A DNA stretch of 64,000 nucleotides from Bacillota bacterium (GTDB lineage Bacteria; Bacillota; UBA4882; UBA8346). Positions 27,300 to 34,824 of this stretch are shown here, in pieces (position 1 is the first letter of the stretch; every line of letters begins with the position of its first letter). Position numbers and translations under genes: made by a program. The DNA is taken from positions 62,001 to 126,000 of the forward strand of contig JAEZCE010000035.1 of assembly GCA_023429995.1 (NCBI GenBank), written 5' to 3'. The notes under the pieces are model-generated. The model was not told where the DNA came from, did no database searches, and was given only the letters and a program-made list of their open reading frames with translations.

Positions 27300-27341
27300 A
27301 TTGGGATTGGGGCTTTTTATAAAAGTCTGATCCCAATTTTT
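27300..27341 (+). terminator. Intrinsic terminator after toxin-immunity pair
   Basis: ATTGGGAT (27300-27307) pairs with ATCCCAAT (27330-27337), followed by TTTTT. It isolates the AT-rich toxin unit from the ATPase gene. Confidence 0.72.
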
Positions 27342-27442
27342 GTTGAGGAATATCAATAGTTATTTATTGGACCAGTAAAAGTCTTTTTGTAACAACGGAA
27401 AAGACTAGACTTTCTCGAAACTCAAATATATGGAGGAATTTG

Positions 27443-28792
27443 ATGTCAACCTCAGAGCAAAACGCATTAGTCATCGGACAAGATTTGCAGTGGTTACAAA
27501 CCATAATTAATAACAGAATCGAAAATTTTACCAGCCAGAACAATTCTGAACAAATAGCCGACTTTGAACCCCCTGTCTTGAACACGACCGAAGCAGGGGT
27601 TTTTTATGCCGATTTTCTGCAAAAGTATGATTTATCTCCAGAGGAGCGTCTGGTGGCGGTATTAGCCCTGGCACCCGAGGTTCAACCGGAGTTGTTGGAT
27701 TCTCTTTTGAACCGGCAGGACGGGATTGAGAGAGCTTATACTGAAGTGGGAGGGATTGGGAGCCGCGGTTTTAACGGATTTATTCCTACATTGAAAACAG
27801 CTCTTTTCCTTTTGGGCGGGCCAGGGATTAGTCAACAGTTGGGGTATATGGAGTTATTTGATCCCCAGGGCAAACTATACGGGGGGAATATTCTTCGGGA
27901 GGTCCGCACGGAAGAAGGCAGTCCGGCTTTCCACAAGCAATTGGCGTTGAGCGAGAACGCTTTGAGCCTGATTTTAGGCGGCGAAGATATACAGCATGAG
28001 TACAGCGCCAACTTTCCGGCCCGGCGCCTCACTACTTTCATGGAGTGGGAGAATCTGATCCTCCCGGACTCAACCGCAGTCCAGCTTAAAGAACTCCTGA
28101 TCTGGCCGGAGCATGGACAAAAGCTGATCGAGGATTTGCAGATGGCGAAAAACATCCAACCCGGATACCGGGCGTTATTTTACGGCCCGGCGGGGACCGG
28201 TAAAACATTAACCGCCGCACTCTTCGGCAAAAAAGTGGGTAAGCCGGTATACCGGGTGGATCTTTCCCAACTGGTATCCAAATATATTGGTGAAACCGAG
28301 AAGAACCTGGAAAAAATCTTTAGCGCGGCCGAAAGCCACGACTGGATCCTGTTTTTTGATGAAGCGGACTCCTTATTCGGCAAACGAACCAGCATCGGCA
28401 CTGCCAACGACCGTTTCGCCAATCAGGAAACGGCCTTTTTGTTGCAGCGGATCGAAGTTTGCGAGAACATTGTCATCCTGGCGACGAATTTAAAGTCCAA
28501 CATGGATGAAGCCTTTACCCGGCGTTTTCAATCGGTTATCCATTTCCCGGTGCCGGGTGAGATGGAACGGCTGCAGTTATGGCAGGGCGCTTTTTCCCCT
28601 AAAGTGACCCTGGAAAAAACGATCGACTTGAAAGAAATCGCCAAAAAATATGATATTGCCGGAGGCTCTATTATCAATGTGGTCCGTTATGCCACCTTGA
28701 TGACTGTGGCCAATGATGGGGTAAAGATTAATTATAATGACTTGATGGATGGTATCCGGCGGGAATACGCCAAACTGGGGAGAACGGTGTAA
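27443..28792 (+). CDS. eCIS AAA+ ATPase (Afp15-like)
   Basis: ATG 27443 follows GGAGG with 6-bp spacing. The 449-aa protein has an N-terminal ~150-residue domain of the eCIS ATPase type, then a single AAA+ module with Walker A GPAGTGKT near residue 248, Walker B ILFFDEADS near 305, a sensor ATN near 345 and an arginine pair TRRF near 358. Afp15/PVC15 relatives are required for assembly or recycling of the particle and are a core eCIS marker. The protein is cytosolic. It lies between two cargo genes, outside the structural operon, and has its own ribosome site after a terminator. Confidence 0.92.
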   Translation: MSTSEQNALVIGQDLQWLQTIINNRIENFTSQNNSEQIADFEPPVLNTTEAGVFYADFLQKYDLSPEERLVAVLALAPEVQPELLDSLLNRQDGIERAYTEVGGIGSRGFNGFIPTLKTALFLLGGPGISQQLGYMELFDPQGKLYGGNILREVRTEEGSPAFHKQLALSENALSLILGGEDIQHEYSANFPARRLTTFMEWENLILPDSTAVQLKELLIWPEHGQKLIEDLQMAKNIQPGYRALFYGPAGTGKTLTAALFGKKVGKPVYRVDLSQLVSKYIGETEKNLEKIFSAAESHDWILFFDEADSLFGKRTSIGTANDRFANQETAFLLQRIEVCENIVILATNLKSNMDEAFTRRFQSVIHFPVPGEMERLQLWQGAFSPKVTLEKTIDLKEIAKKYDIAGGSIINVVRYATLMTVANDGVKINYNDLMDGIRREYAKLGRTV

Positions 28793-28809
28793 AACAAGGG
28801 GGAGATTTA

Positions 28810-30510
28810 ATGATTTATGAGAACATTGGATTCAAAAATTCAAATTATGTATCGGTAAATACTTTGATTCAGTCTAAAAAGCGCAATAATATAGGCGTTT
28901 TTCACTCGTCATCCGAATTAGTTCAGAAAAGTGAGAATAAAACCGGGTTGTCCGATAATTTAAAAAACGGACTCGAAAATTTATCCGGTATGTCTATGGA
29001 TGATGTGAAAGTACATTATAATTCTCCGAAACCCGCTCAATTACGGGCACTGGCATATACCCAAGGTGTTGATATTCATTTAGCGCCGGGACAGGAGCAA
29101 CATTTGCCTCACGAGGCATGGCATGTGGTACAGCAGAAGCAGGGAAAGGTACGGCCAATGTTTCAGATGAAGGGGATAGGGGTTAATGATGATGTTGGGT
29201 TGGAGCAGGAAGCAGATGTTATGAGGAAGAGAGTTTTACTGAATAAACCGACAAAAGGCGCAGTAAAACAGTTCACAACGGTATCAAAAGAAAATGAGCA
29301 TTTTGAGAAAAATGTGGATGCAAAGATGAGTGTGGTTCAAAGACGGGTTATTTCCGAAGCAGCGGAGTTGACAGAAACAGAACAACTGTTTCAGAAATTA
29401 GGACGCAGCCCAAAGGACGAATGGGAGATAGCTGCGGCTAAGTCAATTTTAGCTGATTATGTTATTTACAATTTGATGGATGGTAAAGGCCGGATAGAAA
29501 ATAACATGAAAGAAAGAATTCACTTGGTGCATGCGATAATTTCCATTGCAAACACCGGCATTCTTTCAGGGGAGGAACGCGCCCGGCGAAATATTCAGTC
29601 ACAGCAGTCGGTTGACTCTCAAACGCAGGGACAAAGTGATAAAATAAGTCTAAGTCAAGCGGAAATTGGAGAGGATCAAACGGCTCAATCTGTAGCCGAA
29701 CTACTGGAACACCAGGCCATGAGCGTCAGGATGGAACGATATGTAGAAGAAGATGGAGGTAGGCAGGTACCCGAACCATTTCTCGACCCAAAACGGTTTA
29801 CGGAAAAAGAAATTCTTGAAGCATGTGCATTGATGAAAGAAGAATATCCCGATCCTTTTGCAAATTTGAAAGCAGAAGAAGTTTATTCTCGATGCAATCA
29901 ATCAAGAATCTGGCAAAAAATTCTTTATTTAACTCTCATCATGGGAGTGCGCGGAAAAGATCCTCGGCTACATCATATGTTGGCGCAGAGAGCTTCTCTT
30001 GCTGCGATGTTTATAGGGACGCCTGATTTTCTTAAGAAGATTGATAGTAAAGTTTGGGAAACAATGGGCTTAAATCAAAAGAAAGCTGGTTCTCATGAGC
30101 TACGCACCGGTCAGCCCATTTCGGCGGCTGCTTTAGAATATGTTTTGGTACCGAGGCATATGCAGGCGTTCGGAGAGTTAATTCGAAAGTATCTCAATAA
30201 TAGGAACCTTGTTATCCGATATGTCGATGGTTTTCACCAAGTAAAGGTTAGTTTTCAAGGTATGACAGGCCTACCACAGGTGAGCTTTGATATTGAAGCT
30301 CCCAATTGGGCTAAAGCACTGAAGGAGATATTAGAAACAGAGGAAAGAATTTTTGCGCATGTGACTCGTCCTCTGGCTCAACCTATTCAGCTAGTGAATC
30401 AGGAATTTATGAAAAGTAAAATGACCAAGCCATTGCCGTTAATGGACCAATTATTGGCTAACAAGATCTTTGGACCTAAAAAGGCTTCGGAGCTATTTCG
30501 TGTTATATGA
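28810..30510 (+). CDS. Third eCIS cargo protein with DUF4157-like domain
   Basis: The gene starts 18 bp after the ATPase behind AGGGGGAG. The 566-aa product has the leader motif YVSVNTLIQSKK again at residues 13-24, although the preceding residues differ from those of the other two. A DUF4157-like domain follows (~48-125), with GMSMDDVKVHYNSPKPAQL and the metal-site motif HEAWH at 101-105. The ~400-residue C-terminal part is helical and mostly hydrophilic (FTEKEILEACALMKEEYP, RTGQPISAAALEYVLVPRHM), with no fold I recognise. No obvious immunity gene follows. I infer an injected effector; activity and target are unknown. Confidence 0.7.
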   Translation: MIYENIGFKNSNYVSVNTLIQSKKRNNIGVFHSSSELVQKSENKTGLSDNLKNGLENLSGMSMDDVKVHYNSPKPAQLRALAYTQGVDIHLAPGQEQHLPHEAWHVVQQKQGKVRPMFQMKGIGVNDDVGLEQEADVMRKRVLLNKPTKGAVKQFTTVSKENEHFEKNVDAKMSVVQRRVISEAAELTETEQLFQKLGRSPKDEWEIAAAKSILADYVIYNLMDGKGRIENNMKERIHLVHAIISIANTGILSGEERARRNIQSQQSVDSQTQGQSDKISLSQAEIGEDQTAQSVAELLEHQAMSVRMERYVEEDGGRQVPEPFLDPKRFTEKEILEACALMKEEYPDPFANLKAEEVYSRCNQSRIWQKILYLTLIMGVRGKDPRLHHMLAQRASLAAMFIGTPDFLKKIDSKVWETMGLNQKKAGSHELRTGQPISAAALEYVLVPRHMQAFGELIRKYLNNRNLVIRYVDGFHQVKVSFQGMTGLPQVSFDIEAPNWAKALKEILETEERIFAHVTRPLAQPIQLVNQEFMKSKMTKPLPLMDQLLANKIFGPKKASELFRVI

Positions 30511-30747
30511 GAACTGGAAAAGCCTTTAACGCCACGGCAGTTATCCCATGGATAAATTTAAAATAATGTGTCATAGAAATTGCAAAATGATATGGGATAG
30601 TTTATCCGGCGATGGTTTGCAAATCAAAAGGGAAATCACCTAAGCTAAACTGGAGGCTAGGGTGTTTTTTTATGGCCTTTTTTAAAGGCTTTGAATTGGA
30701 TGCAGGCATATATGCGCCTATGACAGGTGAAAGGATGGGATGATTGA
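30511..30747 (+). other. Intergenic stretch with a probable terminator
   Basis: No coding potential is evident. CACC..AGC at 30637-30645 pairs with GCTAGGGTG at 30656-30664, followed by seven T residues, so it is a likely terminator for the third cargo gene. The rest holds no motif I recognise. Confidence 0.55.
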
Positions 30748-31356
30748 ATGAATCGAACCGAAAGATTACTCAATGATTACCTTAAGACGAAGCTTCATAT
30801 TTTGAAGTGGCTCCTAATCATCAGCATGATCATTTGGGGATTATCCTGTTACCAAGAGAAAGAAATCCGGGTTCAGAAACTTCAGCAACGGCTTGATCAG
30901 CAAAAAAAGCAGATGAATCAGTTGCAACAAGAGGTCACGAAAGTAAAAACAGTAAAGCGGATCATGGCTTCCTATGGTTGTAATGATGAAAAGATATATA
31001 GGGAAATCATGAAAACCTGGGATCCGGTAATGGTGGCCATTATTATTGGGATCGAAAGTGAGTACCGGCAATATGCCATAAGCTCCGCCGACTGTTACGG
31101 TTTAATGCAAATCAGTTGGGAACACGGCCTGACCGATCCCTTTGATATTCGAACCAATATAAGCTTTGGGGCTTGTTATTTAAAAGAACAATTTAAGCAG
31201 TTTAAAACGATCGATGGAGCAATATGGGCCTATAATGCCGGTCCCGAAAGGGTGGGCAAATTTATGCCGGAAGAGACGAAAGCGTATATTCGAAGAGTCA
31301 AGGTGATGATTGATGCCTATCATTGTCAGGAATTGGGAATGATCAGCGAGACTTAG
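30748..31356 (+). CDS. Membrane-anchored lytic transglycosylase
   Basis: This 202-aa protein has a single N-terminal membrane anchor (~residues 19-35, ILKWLLIISMIIWGL), a short coiled coil (LQQRLDQQKKQMNQLQQEV) and a C-terminal SLT goose-lysozyme-like domain. Its hallmarks are the catalytic Glu in GIESEYRQ (about residue 103), GLMQIS near 117 and AYNAGP near 162. It cleaves peptidoglycan glycan strands on the outer face of the membrane. Placed between the eCIS and the tail clusters, it could release particles or open the wall. A normal cell-wall role cannot be excluded. Confidence 0.85.
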   Translation: MNRTERLLNDYLKTKLHILKWLLIISMIIWGLSCYQEKEIRVQKLQQRLDQQKKQMNQLQQEVTKVKTVKRIMASYGCNDEKIYREIMKTWDPVMVAIIIGIESEYRQYAISSADCYGLMQISWEHGLTDPFDIRTNISFGACYLKEQFKQFKTIDGAIWAYNAGPERVGKFMPEETKAYIRRVKVMIDAYHCQELGMISET

Positions 31357-31408
31357 TTTTCAATGATTACTTTACAAAATTCAATCTATTAAACAAGAGG
31401 GTGAAGCA

Positions 31409-31567
31409 ATGAAACAAAAAATTTGGGATGAGGGTTTCGGTATTTTAATTTTATTTACATTCCTGGTGGGACTGTATTGGTTAGGGGGCGGAGGGGGCGA
31501 AGGATTGGCGGAAGATTCCTGCCGTCGGGGTTCCAAGGTTGTTCAAGAATTTAATGAATATCCTTGA
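31409..31567 (+). CDS. Small single-pass membrane protein (52 aa)
   Basis: ATG 31409 follows GAGGGTGAAG. The 52-aa product has one membrane helix (GILILFTFLVGLYWLG), a run of five glycines and a polar C-terminus with one cysteine. Its position directly after the transglycosylase makes a lysis-helper (holin-like) role possible. I do not recognise the family. Confidence 0.5.
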   Translation: MKQKIWDEGFGILILFTFLVGLYWLGGGGGEGLAEDSCRRGSKVVQEFNEYP

Positions 31568-31659
31568 CTGTTTCTTGAAAGTTTCCCGGTTCGAATGGGA
31601 ATTTTGAAAATGTCTTGGATTATCAACAAAAATTGAAATTTATGCAGCTAAACGAGTTT

Positions 31660-31895
31660 TACTGGGGCACTTTTAGGGCACCAAAAAGCCCTAAAACCGT
31701 GATATATTATTAGCATCCGATAAGAAAACCGCACCGGGGAACTCCCGGGAGCGGTTTTCTTATGAAAAATTTCATTGTGCTATGGCGGGCCTTTTTGGAT
31801 TGGGCGGGTAGGATGTGCCGGGGCACAAGATAATTAAAGCCGTTTTATTTCAATTTAATGTAGAATAAGACGGTTATTTTGTAAAGGAGCGGCTT
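31660..31895 (+). ncRNA. Structured intergenic element, copy A (shortened)
   Basis: Five features recur in order in copies A and D: a TTTTAGGGC/GCCCTAAAA hairpin (31673-31698), GATATATTATTAG, an AAACCGC...GCGGTTT hairpin (31727-31757), a GGGC..GGGC-type stem leading into TGTGCCGG...GGCACA (31813-31827, here without its inner part), and an AAGCCGT...GACGGTT hairpin (31834-31875) with a T-rich tail. The hairpin arms vary between copies but stay paired. It may be a regulatory RNA or a string of terminators; I do not recognise a known family. Confidence 0.5.
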
Positions 31896-31896
31896 C

Positions 31897-32139
31897 ATGA
31901 AGAGAGTCAATTTAAGTGAAATTTTTGGTAAGATTCAACTGGTTAGCGATTTTCCCGATTATCGGGTCAGAGTAGTCGATAGTTTTCCCGATTTAAAAGT
32001 ACAAATTGTAGAGGAACTCCCTGATAATCCCGGTAAATGGCAGCTGGTTGGAGAGCATCCCGATTATAAGATTCAGATTGTGGAGGAATTTCCTGATTTC
32101 AAAATCCGATACGTTAGTGAATTTCCAGGTTTGGTGTGA
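31897..32139 (+). CDS. Septoil-knot-type small repeat protein
   Basis: An 80-aa protein with AAAGGAG ribosome site. It is built from 9-14-residue repeats such as FPDYRVRVVDSFPD, LKVQIVEELPD, GKWQLVGEHPD, YKIQIVEEFPD and FKIRYVSEFPG. This pattern matches the small proteins annotated as 7(1) septoil knot domain proteins, predicted to form a deeply knotted seven-bladed beta structure. Their function is not established. The gene stands alone between two copies of the structured element. The assignment is from recognised repeat spacing. Confidence 0.65.
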   Translation: MKRVNLSEIFGKIQLVSDFPDYRVRVVDSFPDLKVQIVEELPDNPGKWQLVGEHPDYKIQIVEEFPDFKIRYVSEFPGLV

Positions 32140-32144
32140 TTGTC

Positions 32145-32280
32145 TCAACAACGGGGATTCAAACCCTCGGCTTAGCCGAAAGCTTTAGCGTAATGTTTGC
32201 CTTCGGGTTTGAATTCCCCAATTCTTTAGCCGACTTCCAGTCGGCCAAAGAATCCACCGGCTTTCAGCCGGTGGTGGTTG
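32145..32280 (+). mobile_element. Multi-hairpin element resembling an IS200/IS605 right end
   Basis: GGGGATTCAAACCC (32153-32166) pairs with GGGTTTGAATTCCCC (32205-32219) around a small TCGGCTTAGCCGA hairpin. Two perfect hairpins follow: 32221-32253 (ATTCTTT-GCCGAC/GTCGGC-AAAGAAT) and 32254-32274 (CCACCGGC/GCCGGTGG). Such a series resembles the 3' end and omega-RNA scaffold of IS200/IS605 (TnpB) elements. No tnpA or tnpB is present, so it would be a remnant or non-autonomous copy. Confidence 0.4.
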
Positions 32281-32364
32281 AGTTATTAATTAAAAACTGT
32301 GGGGCTTTTTTGACGCCAATTATCCTCAAAGTCATACTGTATCGAGAATAGTAAATCAACCAAA

Positions 32365-32620
32365 AAACCGCACGGAAAAATTCCTGGGCGGTTTTCCTTT
32401 TTTGCGGTGAGCCCAAGTTTTTTGGGAGGGTCTTATGTGCCGGATAGAGCGCAGGGTGGGGCGGGGCACAGTCAAATTAAGCTGCTTTATTCAGTTTTAC
32501 GAATAGGGCGGCTTGTTTTCTATCAAATTATTTCAGCTTAATAGATTCGTCCACAGGATGGCAACACCCATTAACGTTAAAAAGGCCAGTAATCATTGGA
32601 CGGATTTATTAAATAACCAA
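32365..32620 (+). ncRNA. Structured intergenic element, copy B
   Basis: The copy shows AAACCGC..GCGGTTTT, then GAGCCCAA..TTGGG, GGGTCTTATGTGCCGG ending in GGCACA, then AAGCTGCT..GGGCGGCTT, then AATAGATTCGTCCA pairing with TGGACGGATTTATT around GATGGCAACACC. The last stem covaries with copy D (CGTCC/GGACG here, CATCC/GGATG there). It lies upstream of the first tail cluster. Confidence 0.55.
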
Positions 32621-32649
32621 ATCCCTCCTTATTGTTCCGAGAGTGGGGC

Positions 32650-32760
32650 TGAGTATTTCGAGACAGCTCCGGGTTTGTGTGCCGGGAATACGCGGGGTAG
32701 GGCGCGGCACAGATGGAAAAGCCGCTTTATTGTACTTTAATAGAGCGGCTTATTTTTTGG
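32650..32760 (+). ncRNA. Structured intergenic element, copy C (core only)
   Basis: Only the centre is present: TGTGCCGGG...GGGCGCGGCACA followed by AAGCCGCT...AGAGCGGCTT with an ATTTTTT tail. It follows copy B and is the nearest to the first tail gene at 32885. The 124 bp between them show no further structure except a GGAAGGAGGTGAT motif that opens only tiny frames. Confidence 0.5.
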
Positions 32761-32884
32761 CCGGTTAGAGCTTTGAAGCGGAGGGACGGACAAGGCCAAT
32801 CAAAACCTCGGAAGGAGGTGATGCGATCTAGAGATTAAACGAGCACAAAATGTGTCGTCACCAAGTGAAAGGCGGTAAAAAAGC

Positions 32885-33337
32885 ATGGCATGGAATTTAA
32901 AAAATATTGAAGTCGCATTACAAACCCGGCTTCAGGCGCGAGGGTCGCTGGTGGCTCTGGTGGGTGATTCCTCCCGTATTAAGCCGGATGAAACAGAAGG
33001 CGCTTTATATCCGGCGGTAAATTTCCGGCTGAGTGAGTATCCGAATCTCAACAATCAGCATAAAATCGAACTTTATTTATATATCGATGTTGATAAAGAT
33101 ACATCCGGTAGGATTAATCACAATAAGTGCCTGGATATTGCCGCAGAAATTGAAGGGGAATTGTTTTACAAGCCGCAAGTCGCAAATCCGGTGAAATTGT
33201 TGGATCTTTCAGCCTTTCATTACCGCTGTGTGCGCCAGGAGAAATTTTTCGACTCAGGGCCCATCCTGCGGGAAAATGCTACCGATAAATTGCGCCAAAC
33301 TCAACAGTATCTATTAATCATTGAAGATTACTCGTAA
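32885..33337 (+). CDS. Tail terminator-like protein, first tail cluster
   Basis: A 150-aa protein opening the first phage-tail cluster. Size, lead position before a tube-like protein, and the layout (N-terminal helix IEVALQTRLQARG, then LYPAVNFRLSEYP and LYLYIDVDKD strands) fit tail completion/terminator proteins, which stop tube polymerisation. The family call is from context and pattern, not a strict motif. Confidence 0.55.
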   Translation: MAWNLKNIEVALQTRLQARGSLVALVGDSSRIKPDETEGALYPAVNFRLSEYPNLNNQHKIELYLYIDVDKDTSGRINHNKCLDIAAEIEGELFYKPQVANPVKLLDLSAFHYRCVRQEKFFDSGPILRENATDKLRQTQQYLLIIEDYS

Positions 33338-33364
33338 AAATAAAACTAAAGGAGAAATGAATCA

Positions 33365-33895
33365 ATGGCAGGACAAGTGACTAATTTAATTTATGGGGTA
33401 CCCAATTATATTAAAATCGGGGCTTACGGTGCGGCAGAAGCGGATTGTGTAGACGTCGGTTTTACCGATGCCGCCCTTGAATTGATTCCTAAATTTGAAA
33501 TTGAAAAACGGGTCGTCAATCAAGTCTTAGGTGCGGTCGACGCCAATATGAAAGGTGTATCCTTCCAGTTAAAAATGACTTTGGCCGAAGCCTCTATGGC
33601 AAACTTAAAGATGGCGCTTTCCTTACCGGATGCCAATTTAACCGGAGGCGTTTTAAGCGTCGGTTCCGGAATGGGTATCCAAAAGAAAACAATTTATATC
33701 CAGGGTCCGGGACCCGATGGCGGAATCCGGAGTATCAAGATTCAAAAATGTTACTTGAGTGAACCGGGCTCTTATGTAATGGATAAAAAATCAACCAATG
33801 TTCAATTAACCTTTGAATTATTAGAAGATACATCCGCGGCAGATCCCAAACAACAATGGATGATTATTACGGATGCCGTTGCAGCAGCGAAATAA
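33365..33895 (+). CDS. Tail tube-like major protein
   Basis: This 176-aa beta-rich protein is preceded by AAAGGAG. It has a typical tube-protein pattern: short strands, GVSFQLKMTLAEAS, a central Gly-rich loop (GGVLSVGSGMG) and VQLTFELLED near the end. It is followed by its own intrinsic terminator, as is common for highly expressed major structural genes. It would form the inner or only tube of the tail. No sheath gene is found in this cluster. Confidence 0.6.
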   Translation: MAGQVTNLIYGVPNYIKIGAYGAAEADCVDVGFTDAALELIPKFEIEKRVVNQVLGAVDANMKGVSFQLKMTLAEASMANLKMALSLPDANLTGGVLSVGSGMGIQKKTIYIQGPGPDGGIRSIKIQKCYLSEPGSYVMDKKSTNVQLTFELLEDTSAADPKQQWMIITDAVAAAK

Positions 33896-33912
33896 AATGA
33901 TTTGAATCTATA

Positions 33913-33950
33913 GTAAAACCCGGGACTTTTGACCTGGGTTTTACCTTTTA
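33913..33950 (+). terminator. Terminator after the tube-like gene
   Basis: GTAAAACCC (33913-33921) pairs with GGGTTTTAC (33936-33944), then CTTTTATTT. Partial termination here would raise expression of the tube-like protein over the downstream genes. Confidence 0.75.
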
Positions 33951-33989
33951 TTTACCAAGTACATTTACATAAATGGAGGAATCACAAAG

Positions 33990-34535
33990 ATGAGTAGTAA
34001 TATAAACTTCTCTCCGAGACTCATTCGCAGAAATAGCGCCCAGGTTATACTGCGAGACAAGACATATGTAATTCAAGGTCTTAGTATTGCAAGCCTGGAA
34101 GAACTCAAACAGAGTATCACCAGCTTATTGGATACGGTATTTCGAAAAGTCGGCGAGCTTCAACAACACGGGGCTTCATATGAGTGTCGGAAAAAAGGCT
34201 TCTTATCTGAAATATTCCGGCGAAAGAAACAGGTGGCTATTCCTACAGAGACTTTAAGCTTTGTGGATGATCTGCTGAATTCAATCTTAAGGGAACCTTT
34301 GGTATTATTGGAGTCGGCCAGCGGATTGCCGCATGAATTTTTTGATCCCGCTCAGCCGGATAAATGCTTGGCAATTGAAGAGATTAAGCAATTGGCGGAG
34401 GTTGTATTTGAGGTAAATGGCTTGGATTTTGTTTGGACGGCACTGAAACAACTGGGGAGTCAGATGATCGAATCAATACGGAAGAAGCCATCAGTGCCGT
34501 CTGCCAGTGGTATGGATACTCCATCGCTGAATTAG
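33990..34535 (+). CDS. Tail assembly chaperone, first part (G-like)
   Basis: A 181-aa helical protein between the tube and tape-measure genes, the standard place for the lambda G-type chaperone that binds the tape measure during assembly. It has an ATG with TGGAGGAATC upstream. It starts with a strand region (VILRDKTYVIQGLSIASLEE) and continues with long helices. Its 3' end overlaps the next frame by more than 100 bp, as expected for G/GT pairs made by frameshifting. No sequence motif identifies the family; position and overlap do. Confidence 0.6.
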   Translation: MSSNINFSPRLIRRNSAQVILRDKTYVIQGLSIASLEELKQSITSLLDTVFRKVGELQQHGASYECRKKGFLSEIFRRKKQVAIPTETLSFVDDLLNSILREPLVLLESASGLPHEFFDPAQPDKCLAIEEIKQLAEVVFEVNGLDFVWTALKQLGSQMIESIRKKPSVPSASGMDTPSLN

Positions 34536-34801
34536 AGAATGAATTTTCCTATGAACAAGTCGCATGGCTTTATTCCGACGCTTTAAAAAGGGAAAATATT
34601 CAGACCGCTATGATGGCCGAACTCAATTATCAAGCTTTGGTAGTGGCATTGGTTGGGGTGTTAAATAAGGCTTTCGGCGATCATGGAGAAATTCCGGAAA
34701 AGCTTGGAATTATGGATGTTTTATTCAATATCGACCAACCGACCCCAAAGTCTCTTCGCCATTATAAAGAAGGCGCGCCGGATGTTTTGACGTTATTTTA
34801 G
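34412..34801 (+). CDS. Tail assembly chaperone, second part (T-like)
   Basis: The frame is open from 34412 in the -1 register relative to the G-like gene. Conventional starts would be TTG 34433 (122 aa) without a clear ribosome site. The recognisable part (INTEEAISAVCQWYGYSIAE, then ENEFSYEQVAWLY) resembles small chaperone C-terminal domains. A -1 frameshift fusing it to the upstream protein is likely, but I find no X-XXY-YYZ heptamer; the GGGG at 34454-34457 is the best slip candidate. The alternative is independent reinitiation. Confidence 0.55.
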   Translation, partial: GKWLGFCLDGTETTGESDDRINTEEAISAVCQWYGYSIAELENEFSYEQVAWLYSDALKRENIQTAMMAELNYQALVVALVGVLNKAFGDHGEIPEKLGIMDVLFNIDQPTPKSLRHYKEGAPDVLTLF

Positions 34802-34824
34802 TAGATATAGAGGTGGTGTGAATC

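Noticed and set aside
30590..30680. A c-di-GMP or similar riboswitch before the transglycosylase gene
   Set aside because: GCAAATC...AAGGG...CACC superficially recalls such elements, but the conserved cores are missing; a terminator for the upstream gene explains it better.
32136..32351. 71-aa plus-strand frame after the septoil-knot gene
   Set aside because: It runs through the nested hairpins, has no ribosome site and no protein-like pattern.
32513..32740. 75-aa frame between structured elements B and C
   Set aside because: It covers the conserved stems of the RNA-like element and starts without a ribosome site; the same stems in copy D are not coding.
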